Source: Sporobolomyces roseus (Eukaryota; Basidiomycota; Microbotryomycetes; Sporidiobolales; Sporidiobolaceae). Taken from it: DNA of 64,000 nucleotides. This document shows, piece after piece, positions 44,082 through 53,350 of this stretch (position 1 is its first letter; every line of letters begins with the position of its first letter). The stretch lies in contig JADILM010000001.1 of NCBI GenBank assembly GCA_016617785.1, positions 2,976,001 through 3,040,000 on the forward strand, given 5' to 3'. A program made the position numbers and the translations under genes. Below the pieces are notes generated by a model. The model was given only the letters and a program-made list of their open reading frames with translations, ran no database searches and was not told the DNA's origin.

Positions 44082-45690
44082 TCAAGCTTCCAACGGAGTA
44101 ACCTGAGCCTGAGGTTGATTCGTTGATTGACCTTGTTGTTGAGCAGGTGATGGTTCAGCTAGTATCGGTCCATCTTGATCAGTAGGTTGACTCAAGTGTC
44201 TCTGTTGTTGTTGTTGAATTTGTTGGTGTTGAGTAGTAGCTGGAATCGGTGGTAAACTCTCTACACTCCCTCCTCCCAATTCTCTCGTGTCTTGTCGATA
44301 AATCGTGATCTCTTGTTGTCTGTCAAGCGAGGCGAGACTCTCTGAATCAGCAGTCATGTCATGTCTCGGAAGGGAGGAACTGAAAAGGGAGGACAAACTT
44401 GAAATATCTTCGATTCTCTTCATCGATCAAAACCAAGTTCAAGTAATACCTCGTCGAGAACTTCTTGTTGACATCCCTGAACGTAGGAGTCAATTCAAAC
44501 CCTCCCAAGAATAATCGAATCGGTATCGTTTCACCTATTCACTCATTCAAACTCACATGAGCAGGTAGAAACTCAAGGTGAAGAGAAACAGTGGAAAGAA
44601 GCGTACCTCGAACGGGTGCACCATCCATGATTTCGAATTTAGTAATCGTTTCTGATTCGTTGTATTGGTTCGGTACAGCTCCCGTCGTTTCCCTCCTAAT
44701 GATACTCAGTTCCATATGTTTAATCTTGATCCTCACCAACAAGAAGTAAATCTTTCCAACAATGACATCCTTCAAATGATACCTACATGCACCCCATCAC
44801 ACACATCAGCTCAAGGTGAAGATAGTGGAAGGGAGGGGAAAGGAGAGGAACGGACTTTGATTTATTGTATTCGAATTCAATGTGTAAACAATCTTCGATT
44901 CCAACTTCCATCTTGATTGAATTGTTGGTATCCGGTGGCATCCTGAATGAATGTACCCATAACTCTTTCTCTTTCACTACATCCGCCATTCGTCTCGAAA
45001 CTGTCACTCGAACGAAATACCTACACAACACTCAAAAATCCTGGACGATCAGTTCCGTCGTTTCTGCTACTCTGGGAAGGAGCATGAGTAAAACGTACCG
45101 TAGTTTGACGTTGATACCATGATAAGATTCGTATTGTTTCTCGACATTCTTGAACTCAAAATCATAGGATTGAGCAGTTCTCATTTCTCCCGGGGACGCC
45201 AATTCTTGCGTGAGTGACAAGAACTCGTAGTGATTCCCTCTGTCATAGAATAGCTCTGCCATTATACGATACAAGTGGGGATCAGCATGACAGGACGGGA
45301 CGGGAAAGGGAGCAAAACTGCGAGTTGCTATGAACTTACCGATACTCCCAACGAATTCTACTTTGATCCCATCATGTTTGATTCCTTTCCCATCTTTGAC
45401 TCTTACAATAGCCTATCGAACGCAATGAGCAAGGCGGTAGAACTCGAGAATCAGTTTCTCCCTCCTTCACAAAGCAACATCTCGAAGTGGTTATGAAGGT
45501 TGCAACTCACCTGACCTCTCACCGCTTCACCATCATAATAAACTGGACATCTCTCCCTCTCGATGACTGCCAAATCTCCTTTCTTGTCCCCTGCTCCCGC
45601 TCCTTTCACTTCAACAGATTGTCGATCATGTTCATCTTGTAGGTGAACGTCTACTTCGACTGGAGAGGAGAAAGAGAAAAAGGACGCCAT
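44082..45690 (-). CDS. VPS26: Retromer subunit Vps26
   Basis: Vps26 is an arrestin-fold subunit of the retromer core, which recycles cargo from endosomes to the Golgi. The start (45688-45690) gives MASFFSFSSPVEVDVHLQDE. Exons then encode CPVYYDGEAVRGQ, KGIKHDGIKVEFVGSI, ELFYDRGNHYEFLSLTQELA, SYDFEFKNVEKQYESYHGIN, YFVRVTVSRRMADVVKEKEL, WVHSFRMP, IEFEYNKSKYHLKDVIVGKI, YFLLVRIKIKHMELSIIRRE, GETIPIRLFLGGFELTPTFR and FSTRYYLNLVLIDEENRRYF. All are near-invariant Vps26 motifs. The C-terminal 90 residues are Gln/Pro-rich. The last intron (AAGTTTGTCC...TTGACAG) joins ...RRYF to KQQEITIYR. VPS53 in the same window acts at the receiving end of the same route. Confidence 0.95.
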
Positions 45691-45979
45691 CTACCAGTTC
45701 GGAGAAGGGAGGAGAGGGAGGAGGGGATGGGGAGAGACAGGTGGGGAGGAACTGATGACGAGGGAAAGAGGAGGAGGATGAAGGTCGTTGATTCAGCTTA
45801 ATGCTACCTAAGATGAGCTCTTGGAGTGTATCTGGCGGTCTGATAAGAGTCGGAACAAAGTAAGCGAGGTGGTAGAAGCAGAGATGAGTTTCGCTTCTCT
45901 TCCTCCTTCCCATCACTTCGAATCATCTGTTTGCTTCGTATAGCTATTGAGAGACTCACGAATCCAAGTAGCTCACTCG

Positions 45980-46273
45980 AGAGCCCCTACCGCTCATGCA
46001 GTGACTCTCGCTCGCGTCGTCGTCCCATCTCCGCTTCGAAACCCTGTTTCTCGACTGCTTCTATCGCTAAGCTCGGCGTTTCGTCTATCAGAGCTGGGTC
46101 AGAGGTCCTTCACGGATCCAGACGTACCTTCATCGAGTAGCAAGGATTGAGATGGAACAGCAACAGCAACACGTTCAAAATTCGCAGAAATGGCCGACGA
46201 AAGGCTACTACAACGAGCGTGGGAGGACATACAGAAACGTATTATGGGAGACAAAGGACAAAGAAGGGACTGA
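45980..46273 (+). CDS. Possible small two-exon gene, 5' end unresolved
   Basis: A basic, Ser/Arg/Leu-rich frame from about 45980 (TLARVVVPSPLRNPVSRLLL, then AFRLSELGQRSFTDPDVPSS) continues across a 51-nt intron (46137-46187, acceptor TTCGCAG). It joins to KMADERLLQRAWEDIQKRIM and ends GDKGQRRD, TGA at 46271-46273. The second exon is a clean amphipathic helix in predicted sequence. The N-terminal half looks like a mitochondrial presequence, but no in-frame ATG is found, so a further upstream exon is needed. The gene fits between VPS26 (divergent start) and the G alpha stop. Other frames across the same span are also open. Confidence 0.3.
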
Positions 46274-46355
46274 GACAAGGATTACGGCGTGTATGGGTTA
46301 TCAACGACGAGGGAGACGAAAAGATTGCGAAAAAGGGGAGATAATCTAGAGGGGA

Positions 46356-47765
46356 TTAGAGCATTCCAGCGTTGAGTAGGTTCGTAGCGACGATTTGATC
46401 TTGAATCGCTGCTAATACTGGTCGAACTTGAGCAGCATCTGAAGGAGAGCATACTTAGTCAACATCGAAGAATCGATTGCGAAAAGGAGACAAACGCCGA
46501 AAAGGAGAAACAACGCACCAGTAGCGCAAGTCAAGTGAACGATCAACTCTTTGCTCGGATTCGTGTAGAGGGAAGCGAAAGTTTTGCTGAGGTAGGCGGT
46601 CGTCGCTTCGTACGTATTCGGTCCTCGATAATCGGTAACGTATTCCGAAAGTGGGTAAACGTTGAGTTTCTATGGATCAACAAAAAGTCAGTCTTACTAT
46701 GGCAGCAAGGGCGTGAAGGGGAGGGCTCACTTGGCGGAAGAGATCGATCTTGTTGAGGAAGAGAATCACGTTCGTTTTCGCGAACCATCGAGAATTCGCG
46801 ATTGAACTCCATAAAGTCGTGGCCTCCGAGAATCGACTGACCGTTTCGTCTTCATACAGGACTTGGTTGTACTCTGAGATACTGATGAGGAAGAGGAGTA
46901 CTTCTACTCCCTCGAACACTCCAGCCCATTTCCTTCGCTCCGAACGTTGTCCACCGACATCTACGAGTCGTAACATTGTACCGCTGATCTCGAGCACCGA
47001 TTCCGAGATTCCGACTGACTTGACTCGAGAACGGAGGATGTCTTGATCTGAAGGCGAATAACCTGGTTGAGCTAGTCGAGGGATGTTGTCGAAGTAGCTA
47101 TAGGTAGATGATTAGAAGAAGTCAGTAGGGCTTCAGTAAGAGCGAGTCAGACCCCGAACGTACTAGGAAGCAGAATCGTTCAATTGGAACTCGTGCGAAA
47201 CTTCAACGGCTTCTTTCGCTCCTTCGAACGCCCACACCCTTGATAACGCTCCCGCAAGTGTCGGATCCAATTCTCCTCCCGGTGCGGCGAGCTCAGGATC
47301 CTCTCCATATGACATGATCAATTCGACGTCCCCGCTCAGATTCGAAGGGATTTCGAGATCCAAGATATCACTGAGAGCGTCGATGATGACTTGCATTGAA
47401 CGCAATGAGTTGTCGTAGATGACATCTCGGTACTCTAGTCGCTGTTGATCTGTGTAGGGCTTGCCATATCGAAGTTGAAACTGTTTCATGACTGTTTTTC
47501 GAGGAAAGAGGAATCAGCGCAATATTCTCCCTTTGTGACGGTCGACTTTGCTACGGACCTGTACTCTTTCCTGATTCTCCTGCACCAAGGAACAATAGCT
47601 TGACCTCTTTCCTATCAACGAAGCTCGTGAGTAAGGTTGCTTCGAAGCAAACCGAGGGAATCAAACGAACCTTAGTTTCTCCTTATCCTGCGCTAGACTC
47701 TTCTCGATAGCCGCATTCCGTTTTTCCGCTTCGACGTCGACAGGTGTTGATCCTCCACAGCCCAT
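46356..47765 (-). CDS. GPA: Heterotrimeric G-protein alpha subunit, divergent
   Basis: This is a GTP-binding alpha subunit that relays signals from membrane receptors. The start (47763-47765) gives MGCGGSTPVDVEAEKRNAAI; Gly2 is a myristoylation site and Cys3 a palmitoylation site. G-box motifs are KEVKLLFLGAGESGKSTVMK (P-loop), LRSRVKSVGIS (switch I), VDVGGQRSERRKW (switch II with catalytic Gln), NVILFLNKIDLF and LTCATDAAQVRPV. The C-terminus is NLLNAGML. The helical domain is diverged and includes an acidic insert (SYGEDPELAAPGGELDPTLA). Switch I has Ser-Val where nearly all family members have Thr-Thr; the first of these coordinates magnesium. No Cys is present four residues from the end, so it is not of the pertussis-toxin-sensitive type. 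It is divergent from a seven-TM gene. Confidence 0.92.
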
Positions 47766-48589
47766 ACTGTTTTGGTTTTGAAGGTAGAGTTGAAGATGCG
47801 AAAGAGGATTTGGCAAAAAAGGCTGAGGGGGATAGAGCAGTCAAGAATGAGGAGGAGAAGGGGAAGTTCATCGATGGGTGCCTCATACTAGAGGTCATAG
47901 CACCGGTGTTTATAGTACGGCGGAATCGGAGATCCCACTTTCGAGACTGCTCAAATTGAAACACTTTGAGGACAAAGGAATGATGAGCGGCTGATAGATG
48001 GGCCCATGCTCTCGCAGAGATTTTCATGGAAGTATTTGAAGCTGTCGAGCTAGCGTTGATCGTCTGCGAAGTTGTGGCGGAGGCAGGAGCAGCAGCGAGA
48101 GATGAAAACAGAATCTGCTTCCTCTCGCTCTCTTACAATCTCCGATCTCTTGAATTTAAGGGTCAGAACAAGCTCAGAAGCTATAGCAATGGCTCGGGAG
48201 ATATCGCTGCTTCGTCCACGTCGATCTTCGAGGCTTTAGAGGTCCCTTCGGACCCCTTCCCCAAATTGCTCGCTCAGGCAACGCTCAAGCTTCACGAACG
48301 CCACGACGGTTCGTTCCACGATAAGGCTTCGAAGCTACTACCTCCCGCTCGACCGTGAAAGTCATCAAAAGTTCCAGGTTTGAACTTTCGAATCCCTTTT
48401 CCCCCTCAAAATCGAATTCGCTCTCTGTTCCCCTTCAATTCACACAGGCCGTCGTCCCAACTCGAGTGAGAGGTCTGGCACAAGGGTCTGCTTCTACTTC
48501 TCATCCCTTCTCGGAGGGAATTCGAACCTACTTCCGCCGATCTTCTTCCTTTTCCCTCTTCCACACCCTCACTCATTCGCTTTCCCAAG
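47766..48589. promoter_or_regulatory. Divergent intergenic region, G alpha / seven-TM gene
   Basis: These 824 nt lie between two divergent start codons. A plus-strand frame (48026-48358) crosses it but resembles no known protein and has no clear splice context. The final 200 nt before 48590 form a pyrimidine-rich leader. I see no repeat or structured RNA. Confidence 0.5.
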
Positions 48590-50713
48590 ATGGCGTTTCA
48601 GACGGAGCATCCTTATGTTGCTGAGCCTTTCACAGATCGGGACTTGAAGGTGCGGAATCTCCGTCGTTAAGTTTATCGAACGCTCACTGACTTGCACCGT
48701 TCTATCGTTATCGGCAGGTTTCCACTCTCGCTTTTGGGTTCGTTATCGGTTTCGTGATCCCATGTATCAATACAGCTTATTCGCAAACGCACAAGCTGAG
48801 GTGAGTCGTTCCTTCCAGATTGAACCGATTGTCGAGCCACTGACAGATACCTCTCGTTTTTCGCAGTGCGTACACGGTCATGATCTGGTGGGCTTCCGCA
48901 TCTTCTGACTCTTAGCGATACGACGAGATTGACTTCAACATGTACTCCGAAGGGGAGAGATCATCGTTTGCTTCGTGAGTCGACCGCTTTCCTCGACCGG
49001 AATCATCGATCCTAATCCACCCTTCTATCCTTTTCTTCTTCTCTTGACAGGTCTTTTCCGTCGTATGCTCCTCTTGTGTCTACTCGAGCTCGCACCGGTA
49101 CTCATTCTGTCTCGTATCGACAGATCTGTTGGCTCTATCTGATCGACATTATCCCTCATTCGTTCTCCTTCTTCTTCGCAATCTTGACGTGCTGGGCGCT
49201 TCAAGGTGAGTCATGATCACTTTGTTCTTGAGAGCAGGGCTAACGTTGTCAATGTTGTTCAGTTCAATTCCTGCTCGTAAGCTCAGACTACAGTTGCCTT
49301 TCCCTCGAATGCCCATAGCTGACTCAGTCGACGGTGCTTTCTACGCCACTCAGCAAATCATTATCAAGGTGAGATAAATCACAACGACGTGTAGCCGATC
49401 GAAGCTGACCCTCTTGCTTCGTCCAGTTCGTTTCGTCGCCATTTCGTTTCGAGTATACGAGTCGACCATGCTAATCTCATTCTCCCTCGATTCTCTTCTT
49501 CAGCCGTGTCAATCGTGAGTCTAGCCCCTGCGTCCAGTCAGTGATACCGCCAACTAACGAACTTCGAGTGTAGTGCTTTGGAGTGATCGCCGAAATCAAA
49601 ATCTGCTGAAGTACGGAGTCGCCGCGCTGTAAATTCCCCTCCAGCTCTGCCAGCAACGACCTTGACTGACCCAACATCCTCTCTATAGTATCACAGCGAT
49701 CAACATCTCGGTCTACTGTATCTGGATTCCCGCTCGTCTCCAAATCAATCATCGATATGAGATGATCAACGCTGTGTGGGATCGAGTCGAGAAGTGTATC
49801 TACCTCGTGAGTCTCGCCGCCTCCGTTCCGGAGAAATACAGCTGATCCTTTACTTTGCAAAATACTTCGCGAAACAAGGTCGTCGATGCCGCACTCAACT
49901 ATCTCTTCATGCACACTGTCAACCAACGTCTAGTCAATCAAGGTCTAGAGCGATATCGTCCGCTTGTCAAGTTCAATCGAAACTTGATTTGGATCTCGAT
50001 GGGTAAGCTCAGTCGCTCTACTCCTCGTTCAGCGTCCTGCTAACCTCACCCTTTGCGTCCAGGCTGCGATGTCATGATTATCGGTTTGATGTCTCTGCCT
50101 AACTCTTTCGTCTACATGGCTTTCCATCCTGTCGCATATCTCATCAAGTGCGTCCCTCCTTCTTTATTCTTCTCGTCCTGTTGTATCGGCAGCACTGATT
50201 TATCCTGGTCCACAGACTTGCTATCGAGATGGCGCTCGGAGACCTGATCGTCACAATCTCGAGCGCGAAACCTACTCGAGACGCTCTGCCCGCCGCTTTC
50301 GAAGGACTCAAGATCGCCGTTTCCACACACACCACAACGACTGCAGTCCGATTCGACGACGACGACGTTGATAACGAGAAGACTGATGGTCTGCGCAAGA
50401 CTCGTACTCCAGCTCGACCCGATTTGTCTATTCGATTGGAAAAGATGCGGAAAGCTCGAAAAGCTCGGAACCAGAACGACCATGATCTCCGAGAGACTGA
50501 TACGCAGTTCGATGAGGAGGATGTCAAGATCAATATGCACGAGATGGAGGAGACGGGTAACTGGGAATCCGTGAGTATTGTAGCCACTCTCGCTGAATCT
50601 TGATCGTTTCGCGATTCTCGGCTGATTCTTTTGTTCTTCCTTCATAGTCAATTCACCATCTTCCCTCTCACGGTACCTACTCCCCAGCGCTGTCAGACGA
50701 TACCAAAGTGTAG
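48590..50713 (+). CDS. Seven-transmembrane protein of a fungal-specific family
   Basis: About ten to eleven small exons join to a single frame. Joining them requires two non-obvious introns: one from GTGGGC in the MIW codon run to CCGAAG at about 48955, and one ending TATCGACAG near 49122. The product has seven hydrophobic segments: VSTLAFGFVIGFVIPCINTA, YTVMIWGEIIVCFICWLYL, FSFFFAILTCWALQVQFLLQ, VAALITAINISVYCIWIPAR, CIYLVVDAALNYLFMHTVN, LIWISMGCDVMIIGLMSL and SFVYMAFHPVAYLIKLAIEM. A hydrophilic tail of about 130 residues ends SPALSDDTKV. The block QLQII...IWIPARLQ...DR.EK..., LV.FN......MDVMIIG.MSLPN.FVYM.FHP.AY..KL.IEM recurs in unnamed fungal integral membrane proteins. The topology is GPCR-like; coupling is not shown. 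Confidence 0.7.
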
Positions 50714-51297
50714 ATGGTCTCGCATGACAAACCTCGTCGTCTGTATTCGATTTCGATAGATTTCATTTGGTTCGCTCGCCCGGTTTCCCTTCGCCGATAT
50801 TCTCTTTTTGTACCACATGTGTTTCCTTCTTCTGACAAATCACACTCGCTTACATACCTTCATCGGCTTCTTTGAATCGACCGCTGAGGGTCGTCGATCG
50901 CGATACTTCGGCACTTCAGCTGAGAGTGCTTCGCTTTTTAGCATCAAGGGTCGGATGTACGACGCTCCGGAGTCTTCTTGCACGCTGCCGACGCTCCTGA
51001 GGACGGTCTTGACCGGGAACGCTGAGCTATAGGGCTTCGCAACGACGAATGTACAACTTTCACTCGCTTCGAACCGTCGTTGCTCGTCTTCGAAACCCTT
51101 GGGATCCGTCGGAAAACGAGTGCGAGACATGTTAAATCGGCCCTAAACCGTGGGACACCGCGTTCCCCTTGGTAGTTTTTCATTAGGAGCCATCAACGAA
51201 ACTTCCTCATTCGCAAAATTGCTCAAACTTTGTTCTCGCTTCTTTTCCGACTTTCTTTCTTTCTCTTCACTCTCAGTTCGTATACTCACCTCGTACG
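50714..51297. other. Intergenic stretch with one minus-strand candidate
   Basis: Apart from the weak minus-strand frame at 50840-51130 listed separately, this holds the end of the seven-TM gene and the leader of the hydrolase gene. Nothing else is supported. Confidence 0.4.
50840..51130 (-). CDS. Hypothetical small protein (uncertain)
   Basis: A single ATG-initiated frame of 96 codons (MSRTRFPTDPKGFEDEQRRF..., ending SKKPMKVCKRV). Its codon choice resembles the neighbours. Just before the end is GTATGTAAG, a perfect donor, so the true C-terminus could lie in another exon. No domain is seen. The opposite strand is also partly open. It lies between two plus-strand genes. Confidence 0.3.
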   Translation of the reverse strand: MSRTRFPTDPKGFEDEQRRFEASESCTFVVAKPYSSAFPVKTVLRSVGSVQEDSGASYIRPLMLKSEALSAEVPKYRDRRPSAVDSKKPMKVCKRV

Positions 51298-52884
51298 ATG
51301 CCTTACGTTGATCTACCTAGTAGAGACCTGTCAGTCTCCCCTCCTTCTCTGCCTCTTCCTCTTGGTGATGATTCACCCCCACAAATTGAGACTTTCGCTG
51401 TTCTTCTCAAAGAGCTTGGTGCTGACCAAGACCACTCTCTAGACATCAATACTACACTTTCAACCCTGTTTACGAATCAATTGAGCACTCATTGTATGAT
51501 CCAGCTCCGCAAAGTGGGAAACTGTTGGACGAGAAATCGATAATCGTCTTCGTTCACGCCGGTACTTCATCGAGCGAATCCTTCATCAATCAAGTGAGTA
51601 CTTTGTGATAAGTACGAGAGGGTGCTCGCTGACCTCGTAGCGCTCGTTCAGTTCCAAGATGAGCGACTTCGAAGTCATTTCAACCTCGTCTCCTTCGACA
51701 CTCGCTACTACGGCCGAACAACAGGAAAGCAGCTAGACTACTATCAGGACTTGGAGGTAAGCAAGCTTCCCAGCGAGAGTCCGTCAAGTCGAAAATTGAC
51801 TTTCGCATTCTCTTCGAAACTCTCGCAGGAACGAGCCGACGAATTACTGGAAGCTATAGACGCAGTGATTGGAGATAGACCATTCGTGATCTTTGGAGAG
51901 AGTTTCGTTGGAGCGAATTGTTGCGCTTATATCGCTTCGAAGAGACCGCGATCCGTGAGTTCTTCCTTCCTTTCGCTCACTCCCTTTAGAGAACCACAGA
52001 GCTGATTACTTGTACCCTGACAGGTCAAAGCCGCTATCATGCTCTCACCATCTTACTTCGAAGAGTGAGTCCCGAATCGAGTACGCCAGCAGAGCCGACG
52101 TTTTCTGACTTCTCGTATCACTCGACAACAGTTCGCCCGACTTGATTCGAGTTCTCGAAAATGAATGGGTACCATGGGTTGCAGCAAATAAGAATGGGAA
52201 TGGGGATGGTTCGGGAGATATTCCTGAGGGAGCACTAAATATCGCTGGTAAGTTCCTTTCTGACGATAGGCTGATCGTTTTCTTCTTTTCGCTTACATCG
52301 GATGTGACTCTTCGTAGGTGATTACTTCTTTGGAGGATGTACACGGGAACCTGAGCGAAGGAAAGCGTTTCTGGATCGATATCAGTACAATCGTGAGTCG
52401 TCGCTCTCCTCCGGTCAGTCACAGCAAGACTGAGCCTGACGCCATCGACTTCATAGACGGAGGCTCGAACGATATGCACAAAGTTCATCAGCTACTACAT
52501 TGGTTCAAGCGGAAAGCTCCGCCAAAAGAGGTGTTTGAGAAGATTCAATGTCCTACTCTGATCTTTCTGGCGACTGAGGACAGGGCAGTATCGCCCGACG
52601 ACGCAGCTAAGCAGGTAAGCGTCTCGTCGCTGTCACATAATGCAGTTCGATAGCTGACTAAGCATTCGAATGGTAGTGGCACGATGCTTTGATCTCGGTT
52701 GACCCAGAGAAGAAGCGGATAGAGAGGATTCATGGCGGGACACATTTGCTAGCGACAACGGATGCTAGTATCGTCAATCGAGTGACGCTCAAGTTCCTAC
52801 AGCGGAGTAAGCCAGGCCTTACTATCGATTCGTGTGATTCCGAAAAACTGACAACCCATCTTTCCGACAGACGGACTCGCTTGA
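51298..52884 (+). CDS. Alpha/beta-hydrolase fold protein
   Basis: The start MPYVDLPSRDL joins, through an intron from GTCAGT near 51331 to CTCTCTAG at about 51451, to HQYYTFNPVYESIEHSLYDP. The fold follows: KSIIVFVHAGTSSSESFINQ (oxyanion HAG), DERLRSHFNLVSFDTRYYGR, VIFGESFVGANCCAYIASKR (nucleophile elbow G-E-S-F-V-G), AAIMLSPSYFEE, then a cap region, and a C-terminal core with CPTLIFLATEDRAVSPDDAA (acid) and RIHGGTHLLATTDASIVNR (His). The full triad is visible. The exact end is unsure: after the intron ending GACAG at 52870 the frame may stop at once (52884) or later. The substrate is unknown. Confidence 0.75.
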
Positions 52885-53350
52885 TCCCCTCTTATACCAC
52901 TCTTACATATTCACTCCTTTCGTACTGGATCGCATCGCATCATTGAGTGTTGTAGCAATCGTGTAGTATTGGATAGCATTTTGACTGAATCGCAGAACTT
53001 CGTTTCGCACAACATGCTCCTACGACTTTGACAGCCATCTCGCGGACTGAGCTCGGCCTAGTTCGACAGGAGCTTGACGTCTTCCTTGTCGACAGCGTGT
53101 CAGCGCGAGAGAGAGCGCGACCCTCGTGAAACAATGGGACTCAACTCGGTGAGCGCACAGGTCCAAGCGAGAGGTTCCGCACTTTCTCTCCTCTCCGCTC
53201 ATACCAGTAGATTGCTCAACTCTCGAATATTACCTCAAGAGCCTCCCTACACTCAAGACTAGCCTAGCGAAGAGCCTTCCCTTGCCTTCATTTCCTTCTT
53301 CTCTCCTTCTTTCCCCCCCACCTTCTTCCGCTCCAACCCCTTCAAACAGC
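52885..53350. other. Region between hydrolase and RIC8
   Basis: It holds a short plus-strand ORF (53134-53262, 42 residues) just before RIC8 and weak minus-strand frames. No other feature is supported. Confidence 0.4.
53134..53262 (+). other. Short ORF upstream of RIC8 (possible uORF)
   Basis: The frame MGLNSVSAQVQARGSALSLL and on to a TAG is 42 codons long and ends 89 nt before the RIC8 start. If the RIC8 transcript begins upstream of 53134 this would be a translated leader ORF that could lower RIC8 translation. It might instead be a separate small gene. Nothing in the peptide is recognisable. Confidence 0.3.

Noticed and set aside
48026..48358. Plus-strand frame of 110 codons in the G alpha / seven-TM gap
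   Set aside because: No recognisable domain or splice context. It lies in a divergent promoter region and is more easily explained as chance.
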